From contig NZ_CP016294.1 of the NCBI RefSeq assembly GCF_001704155.1, positions 1,981,501 to 2,045,500 of the forward strand: 64,000 nucleotides of DNA. The letters are read 5' to 3'. Position 1 is the stretch's first letter. The number at the start of each line of letters is the position of its first letter. The translations under genes and the position numbers were made by a program. Shown piece by piece: positions 47,015-56,263 of this stretch. Below the pieces are notes generated by a model that had not been told where the DNA came from, did no database searches, and saw only the letters and a list, made by a program, of their open reading frames with translations. The stretch comes from Stenotrophomonas rhizophila. GTDB lineage: Bacteria > Pseudomonadota > Gammaproteobacteria > Xanthomonadales > Xanthomonadaceae.

Positions 47015-47018
<4 letters not shown>

Positions 47019-47491
47019 GAGCACCGATTACCCTGAAGGGCGCGCAGCGTCTGCGCGAAGAGCTTGACCAGCTGAAGTCGGTCAAGCGCCCCAAGGTCAT
47101 CGCGGCCATTGCCGAGGCACGTGAGCACGGCGATCTCAAGGAGAACGCCGAGTACCACGCCGCGCGCGAAGAGCAGGGCTTCATCGAAGGCCGCATCAAG
47201 CAGCTGGAAGGCGAGCTGTCGCATGCCGAGATCATCGACATCACCAAGCTCAATGCCGGCAGCAAGGTCGTGTTCGGCGCTACCGTGAAGCTGGCCGATG
47301 TGGAAAGCGATGAAGAGAAGCGCTACCAGATCGTGGGCGACCTGGAGGCAGACATCAAACTCGGCCTGATCGCGATTTCCTCGCCGGTGGCGCGTGCCAT
47401 GATCGGCAAGAACGAGGGCGACAGCATCGTGATCGACGCCCCGGCCGGGCAACGGGAGTACGAAATCGTCAGCGTCGAGTATCTGGACTGA
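47015..47491 (+). CDS. greA: Transcription elongation factor GreA
   Basis: 158 residues, the standard length. It rescues backtracked RNA polymerase by stimulating transcript cleavage. The N-terminal antiparallel coiled coil carries the acidic tip [20 protein letters not shown]; the C-terminal FKBP-like domain ends YEIVSVEYL. Its ATG overlaps the carB stop, and rpfE starts 7 bases after it. The carAB-greA-rpfE-recJ order is the one described for the Xanthomonas rpf region. Confidence 0.97.
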
Positions 47492-47498
47492 CCTGACC

Positions 47499-48416
47499 AT
47501 GGCCACGGCAACCCTGTTGCTGCCGGCGCGCAGCCGCTTCCCGGCGGCGGCGTTGCCTGATGACGTGGCCAAGGCGCTCGGCCGCGCCGAGCGCAGCCGG
47601 GTCGATGCCGGCGAGCGTGCCCAGCTGCAGCGGCATTTCCAGCTGCAGCCGGCCGATTGGCCGGTGGCGGCACTGACCCGGCAGCTGGATGTGGGCGATG
47701 CCCACGATGGCGTATGGCTGCGGGCGGACCCGGCCAACGTGGTGCCGGACATGCACGGCGCGCGGATGATGGGCCACGGCGACACGTTGCGGCTTGAGGC
47801 CGACGACGTGGCGGCGTTGCTGCCGGCGCTGCAGCCGCTGTTTGCCGGGTATGGATTCACCCTGGATGCGCCGACGCCGTCGCGCTGGTACCTGCGCTTG
47901 CCGCCAGGCACCACGCTGCCGGCGTTCGCCGCGCCCGATGACGTGCTGGGCGATGACCTGTTCGCGCACCTGCCCGAAGGCGACGCCGGGCGTCGCTGGC
48001 GGGCGTTGTTGACTGAAGCCCAGGTGGTGCTGCACCAGCACGCGTGGAACGTGCAGCGCCTGGCAGCCGGCAAGCGGGCGGTCAATTCGCTGTGGTTCTG
48101 GGGTGGCGGTGAGCTGCCCGGGGCGGTGCGTACCGCCCACGCGCAGGTCCGCAGCCGCGATGCGCTGCTGCAGGCCTTGGCCAAGGCGGCCGGCGTGCAG
48201 GCCGATGGCGACCAGCAGGTGGATGCGCTGGTGGACCTGCGCCAACTGCGTTCGCTGGAACAGCTGGGCAACGATGCGATCCGGCCGCTGTTGTCGGCAT
48301 TGCAGCGCGGCGAACTGCGTCGGCTGGTGCTGGATTTCGAGGATGGCGCGCGGTTCGAGCTGGACAAGGGTCAGCGCTGGCGGTTCTGGAAGAAGCCGGT
48401 ACAGCTGCACGATTGA
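47499..48416 (+). CDS. rpfE: RpfE-family protein (COG4255-type)
   Basis: 305-residue cytoplasmic protein, known in Xanthomonas as RpfE because mutants affect pathogenicity-factor regulation; its biochemical role is not established. It has no signal peptide or transmembrane segment. Conserved-looking words are MHGARMMGHGDTLRLEADD, SRWYLRLPPG, NSLWFWGGGELPG and RRLVLDFEDGARFELDKGQ. The N-terminal and C-terminal arrangement and the WFWGGG motif resemble phosphoglycerate-mutase-like annotations for this family, which I would not follow. It sits between greA and recJ. Confidence 0.85.
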   Translation: MATATLLLPARSRFPAAALPDDVAKALGRAERSRVDAGERAQLQRHFQLQPADWPVAALTRQLDVGDAHDGVWLRADPANVVPDMHGARMMGHGDTLRLEADDVAALLPALQPLFAGYGFTLDAPTPSRWYLRLPPGTTLPAFAAPDDVLGDDLFAHLPEGDAGRRWRALLTEAQVVLHQHAWNVQRLAAGKRAVNSLWFWGGGELPGAVRTAHAQVRSRDALLQALAKAAGVQADGDQQVDALVDLRQLRSLEQLGNDAIRPLLSALQRGELRRLVLDFEDGARFELDKGQRWRFWKKPVQLHD

Positions 48417-48467
48417 TGCCGGGTATCATGGTGGCCATCGGCGTTCGCGCTGTTCATCGAGCCCGCC

Positions 48468-50201
48468 TTGACCTCTGCTGATTCCCTCCAGATCCAACGC
48501 CGTCCTGTTGCCGTGCCCGGCGACTGGCCGGGCGGCATGCTGCCGCTGCTGCAGCGCCTGTACGCGGCGCGCGGGGTTACCGATGCGGCGCAGGCGCAGC
48601 CGAAGCTGGCCCAGCTGCACGCGCCGGAACTGATGGGCAGCATGCAGGCCGCCGTGGACCTGCTGGCCGCGGCGATTGCGGCCGATGAGCGCATCCTGGT
48701 GGTGGGCGATTTCGATTGTGATGGCGCCACCGCCTGCGCGGTCGGCGTGCGCGGCCTGCGCATGCTCGGCGCACGCGACGTCGTGCATGCGGTACCCAAC
48801 CGCATGCTGCACGGCTACGGCCTGTCGCCGTCGCTGGTGGCCGAGCTGGCGCCCCTGCAGCCCGGGCTGCTGGTCACCGTCGACCATGGCATTGCCTGCC
48901 ATGCCGGCGTGACTGCGGCCAAGGCCCTCGGTTGGAAGGTGCTGGTCACCGACCACCACCTGCCGGGCGAACAGCTTCCGCCGGCCGATGCGATCGTCGA
49001 TCCCAACATCAACGGTGATGCGTTCCCGAGCAAGGCGCTGGCCGGCGTCGGCGTGATCTTCTATGTGTTGATGGCCCTGCGCCGGCATCTGCGCGTGCAG
49101 GGGGCGTTTGCCACGGGTGCCGAGCCGGACCTGCTGACCCTGCTGGACCTGGTCGCGGTCGGCACCGTGGCCGACCTGGTCGCCCTGGATGCGAACAACC
49201 GGGCACTGGTGTCGGCCGGACTGCGCCGGCTGCGGGCCGGCCACGGCTGCGTGGGCCTGCAGGCGCTGATTGAAGCCAGTGGCCGCGATGCGGCGCGGCT
49301 GAGTGCCACCGATATCGGCTTCGCCCTCGGCCCACGCCTGAACGCGGCCGGCCGGCTGGAAGACATGGCGCTGGGCATCGAACTGCTGCTCACCGAAGAC
49401 CGCAGCCAGGCCCGCGAGATCGCGCAGACGCTGGAGCAGATCAACTCTGAGCGGCGTGCCGTGCAGCAGCTGATGACCGACGACGCAGAGCTTGCCGTGT
49501 CCCGCGCGGTGCTGACCGCCGAAGGCGAGCGCCCGATTGCGGCCTGCCTGTTCGATGCCGAATGGCACCCGGGCGTGGTGGGCCTGGTGGCATCGAAGAT
49601 GAAGGATCGCCTGCACCGGCCCGTGATTGCGTTTGCGCCCTCCGAACCCGGCAGCGATTCGCTGCGGGGTTCGGCGCGGTCGATTGCCGGTTTCCACATC
49701 CGTGACGCGCTGGCGCTGGTCAACGCGGGCCACCCGGGACTGATCGACAAGTTCGGCGGCCACGCGATGGCGGCCGGCCTGAGCCTTCCGCACGCACGGC
49801 TGCAGGAGTTCCAGCACGCCTTCGTCGCCGTGGTCGAAGCCAGCATGGATCCGGCTGCGTTGCAGCAGCTGCTGGTGAGCGATGGTGAACTTGCCCCGGC
49901 CGAGCTGGATTTCCAGCACGCCGAAGCGTTGCGCCTGGCCGGTCCGTGGGGGCAGGGCTTCCCGGAGCCGCTGTTCGATGGCCACTTCCAGGTGGCGCGC
50001 TGGCAGGTGCTGAAGGAAAAGCATCTCAAGCTCAGCCTGCGCGTGCCCGGCCGCGCAGAGCCGATCAACGCCATCCACTTCAGTGGCTGGCGAGGCAACG
50101 CGCCGGCCAACAACGTGCACATCGCCTATCGCCTGGTCAGCGACGACTACCGCGGCGGCGGTGCGATCCAGCTGATCATCGAGCACTGCGCCGACGCGTG
50201 A
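48468..50201 (+). CDS. recJ: Single-stranded-DNA exonuclease RecJ
   Basis: 577-residue 5'-3' ssDNA exonuclease of recombination and repair. DHH-family motifs are intact: VVGDFDCDGATACAVGV, VDHGI, TDHHLPG, AVGTVADLV, and the DHHA1-type FGGHAMAAGLSL; a C-terminal OB region follows. TTG 48468 is the best start because no ATG precedes the conserved part; it gives the usual length. It lies 51 bases after rpfE. Downstream it ends next to two unrecognised genes, whereas in Xanthomonas rpf regions prfB is close by. Confidence 0.95.
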   Translation: MTSADSLQIQRRPVAVPGDWPGGMLPLLQRLYAARGVTDAAQAQPKLAQLHAPELMGSMQAAVDLLAAAIAADERILVVGDFDCDGATACAVGVRGLRMLGARDVVHAVPNRMLHGYGLSPSLVAELAPLQPGLLVTVDHGIACHAGVTAAKALGWKVLVTDHHLPGEQLPPADAIVDPNINGDAFPSKALAGVGVIFYVLMALRRHLRVQGAFATGAEPDLLTLLDLVAVGTVADLVALDANNRALVSAGLRRLRAGHGCVGLQALIEASGRDAARLSATDIGFALGPRLNAAGRLEDMALGIELLLTEDRSQAREIAQTLEQINSERRAVQQLMTDDAELAVSRAVLTAEGERPIAACLFDAEWHPGVVGLVASKMKDRLHRPVIAFAPSEPGSDSLRGSARSIAGFHIRDALALVNAGHPGLIDKFGGHAMAAGLSLPHARLQEFQHAFVAVVEASMDPAALQQLLVSDGELAPAELDFQHAEALRLAGPWGQGFPEPLFDGHFQVARWQVLKEKHLKLSLRVPGRAEPINAIHFSGWRGNAPANNVHIAYRLVSDDYRGGGAIQLIIEHCADA

Positions 50202-50288
50202 TTGGGACTGCGCCTACTGTGGCGCCGGATCGAGACACGTAGTGTCACGCCATTGCCCGCCATCTTGGCTTGGGGAGTGGCGAAAGAC

Positions 50289-50837
50289 ATGTCGCATGTT
50301 CGCTGGACCTACCTGGTTGCCACGCTGTTGGTCTGCGCATCGCTCGTCCATCTGAAGGGGGAGTGGGGCAATTCCGACAGCATCAACGTGTTCAACTACT
50401 GGTGCGGAGGCGCGACATTGGTGGCGCTGGTCGTTGCCATCGGGGAGATCGTGCATGCCGGAACGGCTGGAAAGGCGGTAAGGAAGGCCTTTGCGCGTGC
50501 TGCACACCAGCAAACAAAGGTTCTAGCTATCGAAGTCATCTCTTTGATAGATGACGTGAGCTCGAAAGTTCAGCGAAAAGACTATAGTGCGGCCTTGAGG
50601 GCACTGCAGATGGCGCGCCGGTTCCTGGCGCGGCTGGATGCGCGTTACGCGAAGGACCTCACCCAGCACCCTTCGCTCACGCCCCTGTTGAACGATGCGG
50701 AAATGATCATCCTGAAGGCAATCCATAACACGGCAAGCGCGACGATGAGCCGGGCGGCCTGCCATACGCTCAGCGATTACCTGGTCAGGATCAAGTCAAG
50801 CGTGGAGACGCTGGAACGAAGAGGAGTGGAAGAATGA
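50289..50837 (+). CDS. Unrecognised small membrane protein with a helical cytoplasmic domain
   Basis: I do not recognise this gene. 182 residues from ATG 50289: two probable transmembrane segments (WTYLVATLLVCASLVHL and CGGATLVALVVAIGEIV, about residues 5-20 and 41-58), then about 115 residues predicted to be helical, with evenly spaced Leu/Val/Ile (AIEVISLIDDVSSKVQRKDY). Part of it (about 50510-50600) uses codons rare in the neighbours (CTA, TCT, ATA, AAA), suggesting acquisition. The stop overlaps the next gene by 4 bases (ATGA). TTG 50202 and GTG 50277 are alternative starts. The protein could be a small membrane sensor. Confidence 0.6.
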   Translation: MSHVRWTYLVATLLVCASLVHLKGEWGNSDSINVFNYWCGGATLVALVVAIGEIVHAGTAGKAVRKAFARAAHQQTKVLAIEVISLIDDVSSKVQRKDYSAALRALQMARRFLARLDARYAKDLTQHPSLTPLLNDAEMIILKAIHNTASATMSRAACHTLSDYLVRIKSSVETLERRGVEE

Positions 50838-51142
50838 TGCTGCCGACCGGTCTATTGACGTTCCTGGAAAAGGTCCTCCTGAAGACGGAGGCTGGCGAAC
50901 TGGCGTGGCTGTTCGATGCGGAGGGTGACGATGTCTCGGTGGGAACACCGGAGTTCAGCATGACGGTGCGGCACGACTTCAACCGGAATCTGGAAGCCAA
51001 CCAGTTCATGGTGTTCTATCGAGGCGGAATGGATCAGCAGGCCCATCGCTTTGTCACCAACGACAGCGCCGAGGGCGATTACCTGCTGCTGCAGCGGCTG
51101 TTCAATGCCGCGCAGGCGACCTCGACCGTGTTCCCGTTCTGA
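50834..51142 (+). CDS. Unrecognised 102-residue cytoplasmic protein
   Basis: 102 residues, no signal peptide or transmembrane segment, start ATGATG at 50834 coupled to the previous stop. It has an alternating hydrophobic/polar pattern (GDDVSVGTPEFSMTVRHDF, NQFMVFYRGGMDQQAHRFVT) that suggests a small beta-rich domain, ending in a helix (YLLLQRLFNAAQAT). The sequence gives no function. Co-translation suggests it works with the membrane protein upstream. It converges with the DUF1176 gene 13 bases away. Confidence 0.55.
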   Translation: MMLPTGLLTFLEKVLLKTEAGELAWLFDAEGDDVSVGTPEFSMTVRHDFNRNLEANQFMVFYRGGMDQQAHRFVTNDSAEGDYLLLQRLFNAAQATSTVFPF

Positions 51143-51155
51143 ACCTGCGGGCGGC

Positions 51156-52205
51156 TCAGGGCGCCTCCTTGACCTCGGTTACCAGTGTCGGCAGGTCCCA
51201 GGCGCCGCCTGCGGCGACCAGGCGGCACAGGCCGGTGGTGCTGTCTGACGTCTTGACGTATGCGGTGCCGTTCCACGCCCAGCTGGCGCTGGACCAGCAG
51301 TCGCCCAGGCCGCGGCCCTTGTGCGAGGACGAGATGGTCAGCGCGTCGTCGTCCACGCCCAGGTTGGTGATGTAAGCGGGCTGGTAGGGTGCGTGGTCGT
51401 TTACCACCCAGTAGCCGCTGCCCGCGTTGTAGGCACCGCGCCAGCAGGTCATGGACACCAGCAGCCGGCGGTTGTCCAGGCGCTTGACCGCGATTGCCTG
51501 TGGGCCTTCATCCGCATAGGTGCCCTCGCTGGGGTGCAGTGATTCGCAGTCATCCTGCGAGGTCGCGGCGGCCAGCGCGGCACGAAGCGCCGGGGCGTTG
51601 GCCAGGGCTTCGTCGGCCGGGCGCGTGGCCACGCGCCGTGGCAGGGTCACCACGGGTACCGGCAGCGAAGCGGGCACGCTGGCTTCGGCGCGGCTGCCTT
51701 TGCGCAGGATCGCGCCCGGCGTGCCGAGCCGACCCTGGAATTCGTCCATCTTCAGCAGCACCGCCGATGCGCCACGGTCGGAGAGGGTCCATTGGCGGCC
51801 GTTGTCGCCGATCAGCTCGATGCTGCTGTCCTTCACCAGGGCCTTGAGCAGTGCCGTTACCTGCGCCGCAGAGAAGCGGGTGTTGTCCGCCACGGTGCCC
51901 AGCGCGGTGCCGTTGATGCGCAGGGTGACAGTGGCCGGCAGGTCGCTTTCCTCGTACTCGCCCAGCATCAGCTCGGCCCCGATCGGCTGGTCCGGCCCGC
52001 CACGCCGGGTGAGCAGCACGGAGACCGGATCGCCGCCGGCGTCCTCGTTCTGGTACCCGGCAGCCCGGCAGGTGCGGGTGTTGTCGCAGGCCAAGGTCCA
52101 GTCCTCATGGCTGAATGCCACGCCGGGCGTGATCGCGCCGGCCGGTGCGGCGTGTGCGACCGGGAGCAGGCCGGCAATCAGCAGGGGGATCAGGGACAGG
52201 CGCAT
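51156..52205 (-). CDS. Secreted DUF1176 protein
   Basis: 349-residue periplasmic protein. Signal peptide MRLSLIPLLIAGLLPVAHA ends near residue 19; the start at ATG 52205 is preferred to an upstream in-frame ATG because it opens directly with this peptide. The DUF1176 pattern is visible in EDWTLACDNTRTCRAAGY, a conserved Cys pair, and later CWRGAYNAGSGYWVVND and CWSSASWAWNGT, with about six cysteines, suggesting disulfides. The family has no firm function. It is divergent from the VIT/vWA gene (125 bp between starts), so the two may share control. Confidence 0.8.
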   Translation of the reverse strand: MRLSLIPLLIAGLLPVAHAAPAGAITPGVAFSHEDWTLACDNTRTCRAAGYQNEDAGGDPVSVLLTRRGGPDQPIGAELMLGEYEESDLPATVTLRINGTALGTVADNTRFSAAQVTALLKALVKDSSIELIGDNGRQWTLSDRGASAVLLKMDEFQGRLGTPGAILRKGSRAEASVPASLPVPVVTLPRRVATRPADEALANAPALRAALAAATSQDDCESLHPSEGTYADEGPQAIAVKRLDNRRLLVSMTCWRGAYNAGSGYWVVNDHAPYQPAYITNLGVDDDALTISSSHKGRGLGDCWSSASWAWNGTAYVKTSDSTTGLCRLVAAGGAWDLPTLVTEVKEAP

Positions 52206-52329
52206 GCGGACATCCTTCTTCTGCAACATTCCATGGGGGAGGGATCGTGGACCAGCAGGGGGCGTGCTGTCCAACCCCGTTTCCGGTGCTGGTGCGTTCA
52301 ACCCTTCGTCATCGGATCAGGAGCGTCAC

Positions 52330-55251
52330 ATGGACAGCGTGCTGCGCGGTATCGGCTTGGGGTTGTTGCTGTGGGTGGGCGGGGGAGCGGGCGTGCCGAC
52401 GGCGGCAGCGCAGCGCGTGGTCGAGCCGTTGCTGAAGGTGGCCGGTGCGGAACAGCCGGTGCAGCTGGAGCAGGCGCGCATCGACAGCCATGTGGCGGCC
52501 GGTCTGGCCGAGACCCGTATCGAACTGGTGTTCCGCAACCCGAACCGGCGCGTGCTGGAGGGGGCGCTGGAATTCCCGTTGGCCGAGGGCCAGCAGGTGA
52601 CCGCGTTCGCGCTGGATATCGACGGCGTGCTGCGCGATGCGGTGCCGGTACCCAAGGCGCAGGGACGGCAGGTGTTCGAGGCAATCGAGCGGCGCCGGGT
52701 TGACCCGGGCCTGCTGGAGCAGACCGCCGGCAACCAGTTCCGCCTGCGCATCTACCCCATTCCAGCACTGGGCACGCGCCGGGTCGCGCTGACCGTGCGT
52801 GAGGCCCTGCCGGTGGACAGGGAGGGCCTGCGCTGGACGCTGCCGCTGCAGTTCGTGGGCCAGGCCAACGCGGTACAGCTGCAGCTGGACGCGGTCGCCA
52901 CCGGCGTACCGGTGACGCACGGACCGCCGACGCTGGCCCTGGCCCTGCGCGACGGCGCCTGGCGCGCCCAGTGGCAGGGCAGCGGCAGGCAGTTGCCGGA
53001 TCAGCTGGGCTGGACCCTGCCGCTGCCGCGCGGGCTGGATGCGGTGCGGGGTGGCTTCGATGGCGACCACCATGTGATGGTGCAGGTGCCTGTGCCGGTG
53101 CAGACCCGCCAACGCACCTTGCCGCATCGCGTTGGATTGCTGTGGGATGCGTCCGGCTCGGCCCGCCATCGCGACACGGCTGCGGAACTGGCCGTGCTTG
53201 AGCGTTACTTCGCCGCCATCGGCAATGGCGAGGTACAGCTGACCGTGCTGCGCGATCACGCCGAGCCGGCCCGTCGTTTCGCGATCCGCAACGGCGACTG
53301 GAGCGCGCTGCGCCGGTACCTGAAGGCCTTGCCCTACGACGGTGCCAGTGCGCTGGGCGATTGGACCGCGCAGCCCGATATCGACGAGTACCTGCTGGTC
53401 AGCGACGGCCTGGCCAACTACGGCAAGCGCGAGCGCCCCGCACTGCGTGCGAACCAGCGCCTGTATGCGCTCAGTGGCGCCGGTGCGCGCACCGACAGTG
53501 ACCGCCTGCGTGCGTGGGTGGGTACAGGGCAGGGGCAGCTGCTGGTGTTGAACGGCGGCCATGATGTGGACTCGATGGCAGCGCGCCTGTTGCGGGACAA
53601 CCCGGGCAACGTGCAGGCCGAAGGCGATGGGCTCAGCGACCTGATCGTGGATGCCGACCGCGCCGCCCAGGGCTGGGTGCGCGTGCTGGCCCGGATGCAG
53701 AACGCGAACGGTGTGCTGCGGCTGCAGGTGCCCGGTGCAGACGGTAGCCGGCAGACGTTGATGGTGCCATTGGCGCAGGCGCGCGATACCGGCGGTGCAC
53801 TGGTCGCCCATGCCTGGGCAGACGCGCGCCGTCGCGAGCTGGCCGCAGATCCCGCAGGCAACCGTGCCGCAATCCAGGCACTGTCGCAGCGCTTCGGGCT
53901 GGTGGGCGCCGATACCTCGCTGCTGGTGCTGGAAACGCTGGACGATTACCTGCGCTACGGCATCCGGCCGGCGGCGCCGTTGCAGCGGGACTACGACCGG
54001 CTGCACGCGGTGAAGCTGGATGACGAGGCCAGCGCCCGCCGCGCGCGCCTGGACACGCTGGCCCGGCAGTTCGCCGAACGCGAGCAATGGTGGAACCGGG
54101 CCTGGCCGAAAGGCGCACCTCCGGCGGCGGCGTCGAGCAAGCAGTTGATGGCGCCGATGCCGGCGGCCGCGCCGGCACCGCCCGCCCCGGCCATGATGGT
54201 GGCGGCAGAAAGCGCGCAGCGCGAGCGGGCGGAGGCCGCGTCCACTACGCTGGATCGCGTGGAGCTCACCGCCGCCCGGCGCACGCAGGCCGATGCTGCA
54301 GCCGAGATGGCGGTGGAAGGCGATGCCGATGACCGGGCAAACCAGGGCGGCCTGCGCATCACGGTCGCCGCCTGGGAACCGGATTCGGCCTACGCACGCC
54401 GGTTGCGCGCGGCACGCCCGGAGGCGGTGTACGCGCTGTACCTGCAGGAACGCGAACAGCACGCTGACAGCAGTGCCTTCTATCTGGACGTGGCCGACAT
54501 GCTGTTCGCCCACGGCCAGCGCGACCTGGCGCTGCGGGTGCTGTCCAACCTGGCCGAGATGCAGCTGGAGAACCGCCACGTGTTGCGCGTGCTGGGCTAC
54601 CGGTTGATGCAGGCCAAGGCGCCGGCGCTGGCGGTACCGGTGTTCCGTGACGTGCTGGCGCTGGGCGAGGAAGAGCCGCAGAGCTTCCGGGACCTGGCCC
54701 TGGCGCTGGAAGCCGACAACCAGCCGCAGGCGGCGCTGGCCGCGTTCAACGAGGTGGTGGTGCGGCCGTGGGACGAGCGCTTCGATGGCATCTCGCTGAT
54801 CGCGCTGGACGAGTTGACCACGCTGGTGGCGCGCACCGGGGTGGATGCACGCGCAGTGGACCCGCGCCTGCGCCGGGCGATGCCGCTGGACCTGCGCGTG
54901 GTGCTCAGCTGGGACAGCGACAACAGCGACATGGACCTGTGGGTGACCGACCCCAACGGCGAGCGCGCTTACTACGGCAATCGGCTGACCTTCCAGGGTG
55001 GACAGATGTCGCGCGACTTCACTGGCGGCTACGGCCCGGAACAGTTCTCGCTGCGCCAGGCCAGGCCCGGCCGCTACAAGGTGGAGGCGAACTACTTCGG
55101 CAGCCGCGAGCAGCTGGTTACCGGGGCCACCACGCTGACCCTGCGCCTGAGCACGCACTGGGGCAGCCGCCGCCAACAGGACCAGCAGGTGACCCTGCGC
55201 CTGAAGGACAGTGCCGACACCGTGCTGGTGGGCGAGTTCGACGTGCGCTGA
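52330..55251 (+). CDS. Exported VIT-vWA-DUF2135 protein
   Basis: 973 residues with a signal peptide (MDSVLRGIGLGLLLWVGGGAG...). The VIT domain (residues about 30-165) has RIELVFRNPNRRVLEGALEF and EAIERRRVDPGLLEQ; the vWA domain (about 265-440) has an intact metal-site DxSxS in LLWDASGSARH (Asp273). A Pro/Ala-rich linker (about 600-640) is followed by STTLDRVELTAARRT (638-652), which resembles a TonB box. TPR-like helices lie at about 700-840, and DUF2135 at about 854-973 (LSWDSDNSDMDLWVTDPNGE). It may be an outer-surface or periplasmic metal-dependent adhesion or assembly factor, inferred. LytTR follows 45 bases later. Confidence 0.85.
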   Translation: MDSVLRGIGLGLLLWVGGGAGVPTAAAQRVVEPLLKVAGAEQPVQLEQARIDSHVAAGLAETRIELVFRNPNRRVLEGALEFPLAEGQQVTAFALDIDGVLRDAVPVPKAQGRQVFEAIERRRVDPGLLEQTAGNQFRLRIYPIPALGTRRVALTVREALPVDREGLRWTLPLQFVGQANAVQLQLDAVATGVPVTHGPPTLALALRDGAWRAQWQGSGRQLPDQLGWTLPLPRGLDAVRGGFDGDHHVMVQVPVPVQTRQRTLPHRVGLLWDASGSARHRDTAAELAVLERYFAAIGNGEVQLTVLRDHAEPARRFAIRNGDWSALRRYLKALPYDGASALGDWTAQPDIDEYLLVSDGLANYGKRERPALRANQRLYALSGAGARTDSDRLRAWVGTGQGQLLVLNGGHDVDSMAARLLRDNPGNVQAEGDGLSDLIVDADRAAQGWVRVLARMQNANGVLRLQVPGADGSRQTLMVPLAQARDTGGALVAHAWADARRRELAADPAGNRAAIQALSQRFGLVGADTSLLVLETLDDYLRYGIRPAAPLQRDYDRLHAVKLDDEASARRARLDTLARQFAEREQWWNRAWPKGAPPAAASSKQLMAPMPAAAPAPPAPAMMVAAESAQRERAEAASTTLDRVELTAARRTQADAAAEMAVEGDADDRANQGGLRITVAAWEPDSAYARRLRAARPEAVYALYLQEREQHADSSAFYLDVADMLFAHGQRDLALRVLSNLAEMQLENRHVLRVLGYRLMQAKAPALAVPVFRDVLALGEEEPQSFRDLALALEADNQPQAALAAFNEVVVRPWDERFDGISLIALDELTTLVARTGVDARAVDPRLRRAMPLDLRVVLSWDSDNSDMDLWVTDPNGERAYYGNRLTFQGGQMSRDFTGGYGPEQFSLRQARPGRYKVEANYFGSREQLVTGATTLTLRLSTHWGSRRQQDQQVTLRLKDSADTVLVGEFDVR

Positions 55252-55296
55252 GCCGCAGCCCGTAGAATCGGGCGCTGATTCCACGGCGCCCGCTGC

Positions 55297-56208
55297 ATGG
55301 ACCCGAACGTGCCCCACCGAAGTTCCCCGCGCTGGCGGCCCACCAGCCGCCTGCTGGTATGGGCCGCCATCCTGCTCGGCAGCGGCGTGGCCAATGCCGT
55401 GGTCGAGGTGATGGACGCTCAGCGCCGGGGCGAAGTGCTGGCGCTGTGGGAGCCGATGACCTGGGAGTTGAGCAGCGCCGGCATGATCCTGCTGACCCTG
55501 CCGCTGCTGTGGTGGGGCTGCCAGCGCTGGCCGCTGCATGCCGATACCTGGAAGCGGCGGCTGCCGCTGTACCTGCTGGCCAGCGTGGGCTGGTCGCTGC
55601 TGCACGTGGCCGGGATGATGCTGCTGCGCCACCTGGCCTATGCCAGCGTGGGCGAGCACTACGTCGACGGCTCGGCCTGGCCGACCCGGCTCCTGTATGA
55701 GTATCTCAAGGACGTGCGCGCGTTCTTCAGCTTCGTGGCGCTGGAGCACTTCTTCAGCTGGTTCGGCCGCCGCCGGCAGGGCGAGGCGCACCTGCTGGCC
55801 GCGCCCGATGATGCCCCGCCGGAAGAGCCGGTCGAGCGCCCGGAGCGTTTTCTGGTGCGCAAGCTGGGCCGGGATTTCCTGGTTGCCACCGCCGACATCG
55901 AGTACGCCCAGGCCGCCGGCAACTACATGAACCTGCACGTGCGCGGCCATGAGTACCCGCTGCGCAGCACGATGGCGGCACTGGAGGCGCAGCTGGACCC
56001 GGCCCGGTTCGTGCGCATCCACCGCAGCTACGTGCTCAACCTGGGCTTCCTGGTCTCCATCGAGCCGCTGGACAGCGGGGAGGCCCGGGCCCACCTGAAA
56101 GATGGCAGCGTGCTGCCGTGCAGCCGCCGCCAGCTGCCGGTGCTGCGCGCCGCGCTGGGGCAGGGGCCCGCGCCGGCCGAGCCTGCAGCGACGCCGACAG
56201 CAACATGA
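55297..56208 (+). CDS. Membrane-bound LytTR-family transcriptional regulator
   Basis: 303 residues. Four hydrophobic segments (LLVWAAILLGSGVANAVV, MILLTLPLLWWGCQRWP, YLLASVGWSLLHVAGMMLL, FFSFVALEHFFSWF) span residues about 18-145. A Pro/Glu linker leads to a LytTR DNA-binding domain (about 190-285) with FLVATADIEYAQAAGNYMNL, YPLRSTMAALEAQL and RFVRIHRSYVLNLGFL. It has no receiver domain, so it is a one-component regulator that senses at the membrane. The likely target is the upstream VIT/vWA gene or the divergent DUF1176 gene. The gene directly precedes prfB. Confidence 0.88.
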   Translation: MDPNVPHRSSPRWRPTSRLLVWAAILLGSGVANAVVEVMDAQRRGEVLALWEPMTWELSSAGMILLTLPLLWWGCQRWPLHADTWKRRLPLYLLASVGWSLLHVAGMMLLRHLAYASVGEHYVDGSAWPTRLLYEYLKDVRAFFSFVALEHFFSWFGRRRQGEAHLLAAPDDAPPEEPVERPERFLVRKLGRDFLVATADIEYAQAAGNYMNLHVRGHEYPLRSTMAALEAQLDPARFVRIHRSYVLNLGFLVSIEPLDSGEARAHLKDGSVLPCSRRQLPVLRAALGQGPAPAEPAATPTAT

Positions 56209-56263
56209 ACAAGCGCTCTGGGCTACAATTCCGGTCTTGTCCCAAGCCTTCATTACCGCCGAT

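Noticed and set aside
47499..48416. rpfE product as phosphoglycerate mutase
   Set aside because: No RHG phosphohistidine motif or other mutase residue is present; the label is inherited from automated annotation of the family.
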